Shown: positions 44,468-52,582 of the stretch, in pieces
Layout: every line of letters begins with the position of its first letter
Position numbering within the stretch: the stretch's first letter is position 1
Notes under the pieces: generated by a model
What the model saw: only the letters and a program-made list of their open reading frames with translations
Told to the model about the DNA's origin: nothing
The model's database searches: none
Translations under genes and position numbers: made by a program
NCBI RefSeq assembly: GCF_002879865.1
Contig: NZ_PNXY01000016.1
Coordinates: forward strand, 62,001 to 126,000
Direction of reading: 5' to 3'
DNA from: Paraburkholderia rhynchosiae
Lineage (GTDB): Bacteria > Pseudomonadota > Gammaproteobacteria > Burkholderiales > Burkholderiaceae
DNA: 64,000 bases

Positions 44468-45691
44468 ATGATCCGCCGCGCGCAATGGCCGCTCTTTGCG
44501 TGTTGCTGTCTGTGCTGCTTCGCGAGCATGGCGTCAATGCGTCTATGCGATTCGATGCTGGCCATTCTCGCGGCGCAGTTCGCGATGCCTGTCGAACGCG
44601 CGCCGCAAACCATCTCGCTGTTCGCGCTTGCCTATGGCGTATTTCAACTTTTTTCGGGACCACTCGGCGATTGGCTCGGCAAGACGCGCATGATCGCGCT
44701 CGCGGCTCTTGCTTGCGCGCTCGGCAACGTCGCTGCTGCCTTGGCGAACAACCTCGATCAACTGCTTGCAGCGAGGTTTTTTTCCGGCGCTGCAGCGGCC
44801 GGCATCGTGCCGCTCACGATGGCGTGGATCGGCGATAACACGGCGGATGAGCAGCGTCAGGAGGCGCTTGCGCGCCTGCTCAGCGCAACCGTGCTCGGCA
44901 TGATCGCAGGGCAATGGGGTGGCGCGGCGCTGGCCGCGTCCCTGGGATGGCGAGCTTCGTTCCTGTCGATTGCCGCTGCGTTTGCGCTCGGCGCGCTGAT
45001 GACGGCAAGCGCCTCGCCGCGCACTGCACAAAAGGCGGCGCTGCGGCAACTCACATTCGTCCGTCAAACAAGCGATATTCTGCGCGCAAGGTGGGTTCGG
45101 CTCGTGTTGCTTGCGACGTTCATCGAAGGAAGTTTTGCCTACTGTGCATTGGCGTTCATGCCGACGTATCTGAATTCGGCGTTCGGTTTGCCCTTGTCGC
45201 GGGCCGGCCTGATTGCATCCAGCTACGGTGTGGGAGGGCTGATTTTCAGTCTGAGTGCAAAGCGGGTAATACGGCGTTTCAAGGATGCACACCTTGCGCG
45301 CGCGGGCGGGCTGCTGTTCGCCGTATCGCTGCTCGCGCTCACGGCCTCGCCGCGCTGGTGGTGCTGCGCGCCTGCCTGTGCGCTGGCCGGCTTCGGCTTT
45401 TACGCTCTTCACAACGTCTTGCAGAACCACGCCGCACAGATGGCGCCGCAGGCGAGCGGCACGGCTGTTTCGCTGTTTTCGTGCGTGCTGTTTCTGGGGC
45501 AATCATTCGGGATTTCGATTGGCGCCTGGTGGGTCGGTCACGCTTCAGTGCGCTATGTATTCGTCGGCTGTGGGATCGGGGTGCTCGCACTTGCCGTTGC
45601 TTTTGCGCGCGTGCTGGAGCGAGGACAGGCGCCGGGCGATTCAAATGCAACGCCCGACAAGCCAGCCATTTCCCGCCGCCCTCACTGCTAG
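44468..45691 (+). CDS. MFS transporter (drug:H+ antiporter-like)
   Basis: The product has 407 residues if ATG 44468 is used (MIRRAQWPLFACCC); ATG 44444 or GTG 44393 are alternatives. It has twelve hydrophobic helices, with FQLFSGPLGDWLGKTRMIALAALACALGN (motif A), ARFFSGAAAAGIVPLTMAWIGDN and LGMIAGQWGGAALAASLGWRASF. It ends the plus-strand unit that starts at 42060. Its stop overlaps the stop of the convergent outer-membrane protein gene by four bases. Import or efflux of a pathway compound is likely. Confidence 0.82.
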   Translation: MIRRAQWPLFACCCLCCFASMASMRLCDSMLAILAAQFAMPVERAPQTISLFALAYGVFQLFSGPLGDWLGKTRMIALAALACALGNVAAALANNLDQLLAARFFSGAAAAGIVPLTMAWIGDNTADEQRQEALARLLSATVLGMIAGQWGGAALAASLGWRASFLSIAAAFALGALMTASASPRTAQKAALRQLTFVRQTSDILRARWVRLVLLATFIEGSFAYCALAFMPTYLNSAFGLPLSRAGLIASSYGVGGLIFSLSAKRVIRRFKDAHLARAGGLLFAVSLLALTASPRWWCCAPACALAGFGFYALHNVLQNHAAQMAPQASGTAVSLFSCVLFLGQSFGISIGAWWVGHASVRYVFVGCGIGVLALAVAFARVLERGQAPGDSNATPDKPAISRRPHC

Positions 45692-46587
45692 AACTTGAAG
45701 TACGCGTTTAGCCACAGCGCATTGCCGTAAGCCGCATTGCGCGCATAGATATGACGTTGCCAGTGCAGCATCGCCCCCCACTTTTGCGTTCCATAGCCTA
45801 CCTGCGGCCCGAAGGCCAGCTCGTTGGTGCGATGTCCGTCGCCGAATGCGGATTGCCCGTTGATCTTGTCGTCATTGAGCTGCGTATTCAGGTATCCGCC
45901 GAGGCCGACAAGCCAGGTCTGGTTGATGTGATAGTTGACGCCGTAGTCGGCAGTCAGCTGAACGCCCGATTGATAGTGCGTCGCCGAATTTACGCTACTG
46001 TAGTTCAGGTTGATCTTGGAACTTAGTTCTAGCTGCCGCACCGGCATCCAGGTGAACGCGTATGCAAGATACAGGCTCGTGACGTTGGTGCCGGGATTGA
46101 ACAGCCGGGTCTTGTCATAGGAGCCAGTCGGCGCGACTACGTCGACCTCAAAGGTCTGGAAATACTGCGGCGACTGCCAGCCGAGCAGTACACCAAAGAG
46201 CGGGTCGCCGAAACCGCGGCCGCCACCGGAAATCCCGTACGACGGGAAATGCAGCGTACCGTCGACGTAGGGAAGGGCGGCCTGCACGGCAATGTTGGCA
46301 CCGAAAATCGGCGGCGTACCGAACACGTGCACCGCTCGCAGCGCATGAGCCTGCACGCCGCCGTTGGCGCCCGGCGGGCTGGTATTGCCGCCGCCGTCGC
46401 GCAGCGACGTGATGTCCTCGAAGCGGTTGTAGCTGTAGAGATAATTTCCGGGTCCGCCGAGTACGCCGCTCATGACGGTCATGATCCCGGACGGGTAGCT
46501 GCTGGTACCGTTTTCGAGCGCGAAAGCAGAGTTCTGTGCAAGACCCGCCGCGGCGCAGATAGCGCCGTAAATCGTGTATCGCTTCAT
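45688..46587 (-). CDS. Outer-membrane channel protein, phenol MetA-pathway/SphA family
   Basis: The product has 299 residues. The signal peptide is MKRYTIYGAICAAAGLAQNSAFALENG. The mature chain is rich in alternating beta-strands with Gly/Tyr/Asn, ending LHWQRHIYARNAAYGNALWLNAYFKF with the terminal aromatic residue of outer-membrane barrels. Motifs such as YPSGIMTVMSGVLGGPGNYLYSYNRF and the GSYDKTRLFNPGTNVTSLYLAYAFTW loop match the COG4313 family linked to uptake of aromatic compounds. AGGAGAC precedes the ATG. It points to an aromatic or hydrophobic substrate for the surrounding cluster. Confidence 0.83.
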   Translation of the reverse strand: MKRYTIYGAICAAAGLAQNSAFALENGTSSYPSGIMTVMSGVLGGPGNYLYSYNRFEDITSLRDGGGNTSPPGANGGVQAHALRAVHVFGTPPIFGANIAVQAALPYVDGTLHFPSYGISGGGRGFGDPLFGVLLGWQSPQYFQTFEVDVVAPTGSYDKTRLFNPGTNVTSLYLAYAFTWMPVRQLELSSKINLNYSSVNSATHYQSGVQLTADYGVNYHINQTWLVGLGGYLNTQLNDDKINGQSAFGDGHRTNELAFGPQVGYGTQKWGAMLHWQRHIYARNAAYGNALWLNAYFKF

Positions 46588-46602
46588 TGTAATGTCTCCT
46601 GT

Positions 46603-46638
46603 AGTTATACGATTTATAGTTAGTTATACGAAGTTATA
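46603..46638. promoter_or_regulatory. Direct-repeat element upstream of the outer-membrane protein gene
   Basis: AGTTATACGA occurs at 46603-46612 and 46622-46631, spaced 19 bases apart, roughly two helical turns. It lies 16-50 bases upstream of the minus-strand start. It shares TACGA with the other putative operators of this cluster. The second copy continues into a 13-base match to one loxP arm, taken as coincidence. Confidence 0.4.
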
Positions 46639-46715
46639 AGTCGAAGCCGATCGTCTCCTGTTGCGCAATCAGCTATGTTCCGTCAGAAGGCCGCGGCGCA
46701 TGGCCGCTATTCTGG

Positions 46716-47093
46716 TCAAAGCGGCACGGGACATAGCGCGCTGAGATGACTGTCTGCTTCGAGTCTCAAGGGCACCGCTTGCAGGTGTTGACCTATGCAC
46801 GGTCCGGCGATACACAGGCCGTCATCAAGTGTGAATATCGCGCCGTGGCCGTGACAAACAATGTGGTTCGCGCCCTGGTCGAGATAGCCGTGCTTTCGCC
46901 ACGGCAGCGAAGCGCCGGGCCAATGCGGGCACGAATTCAAATATGCCCGCAGCAGCCCGTCGCGGCGCACGACAAAGAGATCGTCAACGCCGCGTCGGTT
47001 CAAATCGAATCCTTGTGCGCCCGTCGAAGGAAGCGCGTCCAGTTCGCACAGGCGCACCCAGCGCAGCCGGAACAGCGAACCCGATTCCGACAT
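46716..47093 (-). CDS. Rieske-type 2Fe-2S protein
   Basis: The product has 125 residues with one Rieske domain. The cluster ligands are CPHWPG (C-x-H) and CHGHGAIF (C-x-x-H), 33 residues after the first pair begins. The size is that of a Rieske ferredoxin or a regulatory subunit of an oxygenase system, not of a terminal oxygenase. It lies 12 bases behind the extradiol dioxygenase gene on the same strand. It may reactivate the dioxygenase iron or pass electrons to the nearby monooxygenase, which is inference. Confidence 0.87.
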   Translation of the reverse strand: MSESGSLFRLRWVRLCELDALPSTGAQGFDLNRRGVDDLFVVRRDGLLRAYLNSCPHWPGASLPWRKHGYLDQGANHIVCHGHGAIFTLDDGLCIAGPCIGQHLQAVPLRLEADSHLSALCPVPL

Positions 47094-47105
47094 GGCGGAT
47101 GACGC

Positions 47106-48044
47106 TCAGGATTGCGCCGTGGGCGGACCTCCCGGTGCCCACGTCTCGCGCCACTGGAACAGGAACTCCTGCGAGTTCTCGGGGATGGCCGGTGCGACGC
47201 GCGGCACCCACGAATCGTCGAGTTGATCCATGTCCGCGTCGTATTCGATGTGGCAACCCAGGGGACTGTTGAAATACCAGAACCAGTTCGAACCGAACCG
47301 GTGACGTCCCGGCCCCCAGAACGATTCGTAGCCCTTCGCGGCGAATGCGTAGCCGGCGCGCAGCACTTCTGACGGGCCGCCCATGTGGAAGGTGAAGTGA
47401 TCGCACCCCTGCATCACCGGCGGGGTTCGGATCAGGAACAGTGTGTGGTGATCGAGCGTGCCTTGTGGCGTGAGGAATGGGCCCATTCCGTCGAACCGGT
47501 CATTGACGCGAAACCCGAGCCGGTTCACATAGAACGCCTCGGCCTTGTCGGTGTCGGGCACGAAATAGACGACGTGCGAAAGTGTCCTGGGAAGCGGCGG
47601 CGGTTCGTCGAAGCTGGCCGGTGCGCCGAGCACGTTGACGCCGCGCCGCGCGTCGCCGGGCGCATTGATCTGCTCGGCCGGAAGCGCCGGCGCACGACGC
47701 ACGGATATCTGAAACCCAAGCACGAATCCGCTGTCGTCGGTCGCTTCAATCGAACCGTCCGGCAGGAATTTGACCTCGCGATCCTTGCCCAGCTCCTGCG
47801 CGATTTCGTCGAGTACGGCTCGATCTTCCACGCCGTAAATTGTCTTGCGCAGTTGATTGGCCGTCGGTAGCGGCCACTTGGGAAGCGCCGGGTCGTCCCT
47901 GTGGCGAATCACGACGCCGGTGCCGTCGAGCGCCTCGAATGCGCCGTCGCCCTTCGGCGCGAGTCCGTAGTCGGTGAGAAAGATTGCGCAGCGCTCGACG
48001 TCGTCGACGCCGAAAACCAGTGTGTCAGGTCCAAGGATTCTCAC
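47106..48044 (-). CDS. Two-domain VOC extradiol ring-cleavage dioxygenase
   Basis: The product has 312 residues with a GTG start preceded by AGGACG. It has two vicinal-oxygen-chelate modules. The second is catalytic, with metal ligands His in TLSHVVYFVPDTDKAEAFYVNRLGF, His in CDHFTFHMGG and Glu in GCHIEYDADMDQ. The length and His-His-Glu set match type I extradiol dioxygenases of the BphC/HpaD group. With the flavin monooxygenase and FAH hydrolases it suggests meta-cleavage of a catechol-like intermediate. It is divergent from the second FAH gene across a region with two operator-like elements. Confidence 0.82.
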   Translation of the reverse strand: MRILGPDTLVFGVDDVERCAIFLTDYGLAPKGDGAFEALDGTGVVIRHRDDPALPKWPLPTANQLRKTIYGVEDRAVLDEIAQELGKDREVKFLPDGSIEATDDSGFVLGFQISVRRAPALPAEQINAPGDARRGVNVLGAPASFDEPPPLPRTLSHVVYFVPDTDKAEAFYVNRLGFRVNDRFDGMGPFLTPQGTLDHHTLFLIRTPPVMQGCDHFTFHMGGPSEVLRAGYAFAAKGYESFWGPGRHRFGSNWFWYFNSPLGCHIEYDADMDQLDDSWVPRVAPAIPENSQEFLFQWRETWAPGGPPTAQS

Positions 48045-48082
48045 TGTAATCGTCCTGTTGATGAGAGAAGATCGCCATTGAT

Positions 48083-48107
48083 TAATACGATACGGTACGG
48101 ATCATAA
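48083..48107. promoter_or_regulatory. Operator-like element near the dioxygenase start
   Basis: The segment from TAATACGATACGG through TACGGATCATAA carries ATACGATACGG and a second imperfect TACGGAT. It lies about 40 bases upstream of the dioxygenase GTG. The ACGATACG core is shared with 48184-48204 and 41913-41930. Confidence 0.4.
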
Positions 48108-48183
48108 TATTCCCGTTGTTCTCTGTCGTGCAATACCAGTTGGGGTTTGTCCCGTGCATTTCTGCATGAGGAAAACCCTCGCT

Positions 48184-48204
48184 TACGATACGACGCGTAT
48201 CGTA
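48184..48204. promoter_or_regulatory. Perfect 21-bp operator palindrome in divergent promoter
   Basis: TACGATACG, three bases, then its exact reverse complement CGTATCGTA. It lies about 90 bases upstream of the FAH gene at 48293. The AT-rich TATATATTG directly behind it could serve as a -10 region. This is a strong candidate site for a dimeric regulator such as the TetR protein encoded at 54370. Confidence 0.6.
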
Positions 48205-48292
48205 TATATTGTGGATCGATTGCTAACGCGATGCCGTGGTCGTACCGGTGATGCCGGCGCGACGTGTGCAACTCACAAACTGGAGCCGAAGA

Positions 48293-49291
48293 ATGAAGCT
48301 GGGTCGAATCGCTGTGAATGGGCCGGACGGAGAGGTTGCGCGTCTCGTACTCGTATTGCCTGAAGAGGGGCGCGTCATCGATCTGAAACGCGCGTCGATC
48401 CTCGCATTGGAGAAGCAGGGCGCGACCGCGGAGTCGGCGCGCCGGTTATCGGACGCGCTGTTTCCCGGCAGCATGTCGGCCGCGATAGGCCTCGGCGAAC
48501 GGTTTCTCGATGCGGCCCGCCGCGCGGACAAGGAGCGTCCCGAAGCAGCATCGTTGCCGATCGGCGACGTGAAATGGCTACCGGCGAGCGATCCGTCCGT
48601 CGTCCGCGACGGCTTGACGTTCGTCGGCCATATCAAGGGTTTCCACGAAAAGATCGGCCATCAGCCGCATGAGAGCCTGTTGAAGGTGCCGGGTTATTTC
48701 AAGGGCACGCCGCATACGGTTATCGGCCATGAAGCGGAAGTGCCGTGGCCGGGCTACATCGAGCGTATGGATTACGAACTGGAACTCGGCTACGTGATCG
48801 GCCGGCGCGGCGGCAATCTGAGTCCGGAGCGGGCGCGTCCATTTCTGTTCGGCATCACGGTGTTCAACGACTTCAGCGCGCGCGATCGCCAGTCGATTGA
48901 AATGCCGATCCAGATGGGCCCGACCAAGTGCAAGGATTTCGCTTATGGAGTCGGTCCGTGGATCACGACGATCGACGAATTTGCCGATCTCGACGCCATC
49001 GCAATGGAAGTGCGGGTCAACGGCGAGACATGGGGCAAGGGCACCAGCGCGAACAAGCTGTGGAGCGTCGACGAACTGATCGCGTGGGTCAGCCTCGGCG
49101 AAGTGCTGGAGCCGGGCGACGTGATCGGCTCGGGGACGATGGGCGGCGGCTCCGCGCTCGAACTCGATCGCAAGCTGCAGCCTGGCGACGTGGTAGAACT
49201 CGAAGTGGGCGGCATCGGCATTCTGCGCAACCGCATGGGACAGCCGCAGAAGGGATTGTGGTGGCCGAAGGAGCGCGCGCCCTTCATGTGA
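48293..49291 (+). CDS. Fumarylacetoacetate hydrolase family protein (second copy)
   Basis: The product has 332 residues from ATG 48293 (the frame from 48236 is longer but unsupported). FAH motifs are TFVGHIKGFHEKIG, the metal ligands in DYELELGYVIGRRGG, ITVFNDFSARDRQ, PWITTIDEF and GDVIGSGTMGGGS. It differs clearly from the copy at 42917 and has its own ligand loop, so the two likely act on different intermediates. It opens a five-gene plus-strand operon with monooxygenase, OCD-like, DapA-like and aldehyde dehydrogenase genes, all spaced by 10-54 bases. Confidence 0.87.
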   Translation: MKLGRIAVNGPDGEVARLVLVLPEEGRVIDLKRASILALEKQGATAESARRLSDALFPGSMSAAIGLGERFLDAARRADKERPEAASLPIGDVKWLPASDPSVVRDGLTFVGHIKGFHEKIGHQPHESLLKVPGYFKGTPHTVIGHEAEVPWPGYIERMDYELELGYVIGRRGGNLSPERARPFLFGITVFNDFSARDRQSIEMPIQMGPTKCKDFAYGVGPWITTIDEFADLDAIAMEVRVNGETWGKGTSANKLWSVDELIAWVSLGEVLEPGDVIGSGTMGGGSALELDRKLQPGDVVELEVGGIGILRNRMGQPQKGLWWPKERAPFM

Positions 49292-49325
49292 GCTCGCCCG
49301 ACAACAATTTCAAGGAGACACAGTC

Positions 49326-50459
49326 ATGGCTTCACAGCATAAGGTGCTTATCGTTGGCGGCGGGATCAGCGGAATGACACTCGCTCACGGACTCGCGCGC
49401 GACGGCGCGGACGTGAGGGTGGTCGAATGCAGCCATCGAACGGATCAGCAGGGAACCGGCATTTCGCTGCTCGGTAACGCGCTGCGCGCACTGGATCGCG
49501 TCGGCCTGGCCGATAGCTGTATGGCGGCGGGTTCGGGCTGGGACACGGTAAGCGTGCGCAACGGTGCCGGCGAGGTCGTCAACGAGCGGCGTCCGCCGCG
49601 CACGTTTCGCGCCGATGCTCCGGGCGCCATCGGCATCATGCGGCCGAAGCTGGCCGAGGTGCTCGAAGGGCACGCGCTCGCGAGCGGTGCGCGCATCGAC
49701 TATGGCACGAGCGTGGACGATCTCGAGCAGGATGGCAATGGCGTTTCATATCGGCTCTCGACAGGAGAAGCGGGGCGCTGCGATCTGCTGGTGATCGCCG
49801 ACGGCACATACTCAAAAACGCGTTCGAAGGTATTCGGCGCGCACTATCGCCCGGAATATGCGGGACAAGGTGCGTGGCGCTTTACCGTCGAGCGTCCGCC
49901 GGGTTTCGACGGGCTGGTTCTGTACAAGCATGACGACGGCCGTATGGTCGGCGGGCTGCCGTTGTCGGACAAGCTTTGCTACTACTTCTTCCTCGAGAAC
50001 GCGAAGCTTCACGCCCACATGCCGCAGGAAAAGCTCGTCGACATGTTCAGGCAACGTCTGGACGGATTCTCGGCTCCCGATCTTTGCGCGGCGCTCGAGC
50101 GTTGCGACGGCACGCGTTACATCAGCTACCGTCCCTTCGACATTCTGTTGATGCCGCAGCCGTGGCATCGCGGGCGAATCGTCCTGGCCGGCGATGCCGC
50201 ACATTCGGTCACGCCGCAGTTGACCTCTGGCGGCGGCATGGCGATCGAGGATGCGGTCGTGCTCACGGAAGAACTGACCCGCTGCGCGAATATCGACGAT
50301 GCGCTGCTCGCGTACGGACAGCGGCGCAGCGGGCGGGTGAAGCGCGTTTTCGATATCTCGCTCGCCATCTGCGCGGTCGAGCAGGACCCGCACGGCGACG
50401 GAGCGCGTGCCGTCGAACTCCTGTTCGAAGGATATGGCGTGCTGGCGCAGCCATTCTGA
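49326..50459 (+). CDS. FAD-dependent monooxygenase (class A flavoprotein hydroxylase)
   Basis: The product has 377 residues with CAAGGAGA upstream. The FAD site is VLIVGGGISGMTLAHGLARDG, the DG motif is DLLVIADGTYSKTR, and the GD motif is GRIVLAGDAAHSVTPQLTSGGGMAIEDAVVL. Those three together define aromatic hydroxylases of the PHBH/salicylate hydroxylase type. It would hydroxylate an aromatic or heteroaromatic ring with NAD(P)H and oxygen, preparing it for the dioxygenase at 47106. Confidence 0.88.
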   Translation: MASQHKVLIVGGGISGMTLAHGLARDGADVRVVECSHRTDQQGTGISLLGNALRALDRVGLADSCMAAGSGWDTVSVRNGAGEVVNERRPPRTFRADAPGAIGIMRPKLAEVLEGHALASGARIDYGTSVDDLEQDGNGVSYRLSTGEAGRCDLLVIADGTYSKTRSKVFGAHYRPEYAGQGAWRFTVERPPGFDGLVLYKHDDGRMVGGLPLSDKLCYYFFLENAKLHAHMPQEKLVDMFRQRLDGFSAPDLCAALERCDGTRYISYRPFDILLMPQPWHRGRIVLAGDAAHSVTPQLTSGGGMAIEDAVVLTEELTRCANIDDALLAYGQRRSGRVKRVFDISLAICAVEQDPHGDGARAVELLFEGYGVLAQPF

Positions 50460-50502
50460 ACGTCAGTCGCCGCATCGTTCCAGTCACTCTTTACTTTTGC
50501 TC

Positions 50503-51507
50503 ATGACCACTACTTCATTTGCTCCTGCATTCGTTTCCGGCGACGCCGCACGCGCGGTGTTCGTCTGGACCGATGCGATACGCGCATTGCAGTCCGCCTA
50601 TGCGCGTCCGATTCCGCCGCGCTCGAGCCCGCCACGCACCGTGGCCGTCGCCGGCAAAACATGGCTGCGCACGCTGCCGGCGGTGCCGGTCGGCGGCCGC
50701 TACTACGGCGCGAAGATCATGGGGATGGCGATGGGCGCCGCGACGCCCGGCGTCGAGTACGTGATCGTGCTGTTCGATCAGCAAACCAGCCGCATCGCCG
50801 GGTTTGTCGACGGCAATCTGCTGACCGGATTTCGCACGGCGGCGACTTCCGCAGCCGCGCTGGACCGGCTCGCGCCTCGCGGCAGCGCGCGCCTTGCTGT
50901 GCTCGGCAGCGGTCTCGAAGCGACCATGCATACGCGCGCCATCGCGAGCGTGCGCGATCTGAACGAGGTCGTCGTGTTCAGCCCGACGCGTGAGCGGCGT
51001 GCCACTTTCGCCGCAGCCGTGACGCGCGATCTCGGCGTGCCGGCGCGCGGCGCGGCCTCGGCGCGGGAAGCAGTGGAGGGCGCTGATCTCGTGCTCGCCG
51101 CGGCCCGCTCGCACGGCGAACAGCCGCTCCTTTTCGGCGACTGGCTCAAGACTGGCGCGACCGTTGTGTCGATCGGCTCGACGATTCCCGAGCAGCGCGA
51201 GATCGATGTCTCGGTGGTCGAGCGCTGCGACATCATTGTGTGCGACACGCTCGACGAAGTGCTCGAAGAAACCGGCGACATGCTCGCCGCTCACGCAGCG
51301 GGCATCGCGTTCCGCGACAAATCGTTCGGTCTCGACCAGTTGATGAGCGGAGCCATCGATGAACCGCTGCAGGGTGCGAGAACGCGCATGTACAAATCGG
51401 TGGGCAGCGGTCTGCAAGACGTAGTCATGGCGGAACTGATCCTCGACAAGGCGATCGAGGCGGGGCTCGCGACCCGCTTGCCGATCGAATTCGAAACCAA
51501 GCGCTGA
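50503..51507 (+). CDS. Ornithine cyclodeaminase/mu-crystallin family protein
   Basis: The product has 334 residues from ATG 50503; the longer frame from 50407 overlaps the monooxygenase gene. Family motifs are AKIMGMAMGAATPGVEYVIVLFDQQTSRIAGFVDGNLLTGFRTAATSAAA and the NAD site RLAVLGSGLEATMHTRAIASV, then TGATVVSIGSTIPEQREID and FDKSFGL-like FRDKSFGLDQL. Members reduce cyclic imines, dehydrogenate or deaminate amino acids. Its presence hints that the cluster substrate contains nitrogen, a hint only. Confidence 0.84.
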   Translation: MTTTSFAPAFVSGDAARAVFVWTDAIRALQSAYARPIPPRSSPPRTVAVAGKTWLRTLPAVPVGGRYYGAKIMGMAMGAATPGVEYVIVLFDQQTSRIAGFVDGNLLTGFRTAATSAAALDRLAPRGSARLAVLGSGLEATMHTRAIASVRDLNEVVVFSPTRERRATFAAAVTRDLGVPARGAASAREAVEGADLVLAAARSHGEQPLLFGDWLKTGATVVSIGSTIPEQREIDVSVVERCDIIVCDTLDEVLEETGDMLAAHAAGIAFRDKSFGLDQLMSGAIDEPLQGARTRMYKSVGSGLQDVVMAELILDKAIEAGLATRLPIEFETKR

Positions 51508-51561
51508 TACGCGCAACGTTCTTCGGCACAACACCAACGAACGAAACAAAGGGAGCACAGC

Positions 51562-52572
51562 ATGTCTCGCTATACCAGAAGCGAAGCCCGCGAATGGGCA
51601 CGCGAGCACCTCGTTGGCGTCGCCAACGTGACCATCCCGACGATGACCCGGGACTTCACGCACATCAACGAAAAAGCCATTCGCCACGACGTCGAACTGG
51701 CGATCGAACACGGCTTCGTCGGCTCGCTTTCCTGCTCGGAAGTCGCCATTACGCAGGCGCAATATGGCGAGTTCTGCGGCATCATGGCCGACCAGGCTGC
51801 GGGCCGTCTGATCGTCGTGCATCACGCGGTGTTCAACACGCTCGAGGACAACATCGAGGCCGTCAAACTGGCGGAAGCGGCCGGCGCCGATCTCGTGCTG
51901 CTCGGCTATCCGCCGTACTTCTATCCGAAGTCCTACGACGAAGTGTTCGAGTACACCAGGGCGATCTGCGCGGCGACGAATCTCGGCGTGATCGTCTTCC
52001 CGCTGCCGGCCTGGGGCTTTTCGCGGCTGCATCCCGCCGACATTCCGCTGTCGGTGCTCCGGCGGATGGTCGACGAGATTCCCAACGTCGTCGCGATCAA
52101 GGCCGAAGGCGGCATGCCGTATATCATGTCGGCGATCGAAGTGCATCGGGAATTCCACGAGGAAGTCGTGATTTCGTCGCCGCTGGAATACGAATACGTG
52201 CCGCTCGCGCAGGTAATGGACATTCCGTTTTGCGGCACCAATTATTCCGCTTACTACGGACCGCTGCTGCCGCGCATCCATAAGCTGATTCGCGCCGGCG
52301 AATATGATCAGGCGACCCAGCTCTGGTACGCAATGGACCCGGCGCGCAAGGCTTTTGCGAGTTTGCCGATTGCGGCCAACGGGCTGCTGAACCGCATGCT
52401 GTGGAAGTATCAGGCATGGTTGCAGGGCTACAACGGCGGGCCGATGCCGCATCCGACGCAGCGCGTGTTTCAGCGCGACATGAACGTCCTGCGCAAGGGG
52501 CTCGAACTAGCCGGCCTCAATCCGACCAGCGATCCCGACGAGGCCTTCTTCGTCGGGCGCAATCCATCGTGA
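51562..52572 (+). CDS. Dihydrodipicolinate synthase-family aldolase/hydratase (atypical active site)
   Basis: The product has 336 residues with AGGGAG upstream, longer than DapA (about 292). It is a TIM barrel with the Schiff-base Lys in NVVAIKAEGG. The usual GTTGE motif reads GSLSCSEVA, and the catalytic Tyr position (YNxPxRTG in DapA) reads FPLPAWGF, so Tyr is replaced by Phe. It is therefore not a lysine-biosynthetic DapA. A pyruvate-type aldolase or hydratase that splits a ring-fission product fits the context. KdgD-type dehydratase is less likely by sequence but would also pair with the next gene. Confidence 0.8.
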   Translation: MSRYTRSEAREWAREHLVGVANVTIPTMTRDFTHINEKAIRHDVELAIEHGFVGSLSCSEVAITQAQYGEFCGIMADQAAGRLIVVHHAVFNTLEDNIEAVKLAEAAGADLVLLGYPPYFYPKSYDEVFEYTRAICAATNLGVIVFPLPAWGFSRLHPADIPLSVLRRMVDEIPNVVAIKAEGGMPYIMSAIEVHREFHEEVVISSPLEYEYVPLAQVMDIPFCGTNYSAYYGPLLPRIHKLIRAGEYDQATQLWYAMDPARKAFASLPIAANGLLNRMLWKYQAWLQGYNGGPMPHPTQRVFQRDMNVLRKGLELAGLNPTSDPDEAFFVGRNPS

Positions 52573-52582
52573 GGACGACGTC

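Noticed and set aside
46625..46637. loxP site
   Set aside because: Only one 13-base arm is present; there is no 8-base spacer with an inverted second arm, so it is not a functional lox site or clear vector trace.
50515..52452. 645-codon minus-strand frame over the OCD and DapA-like genes
   Set aside because: The opposite strand encodes two clear enzyme families with ribosome sites; the minus frame is Arg/His-rich and has no domain.
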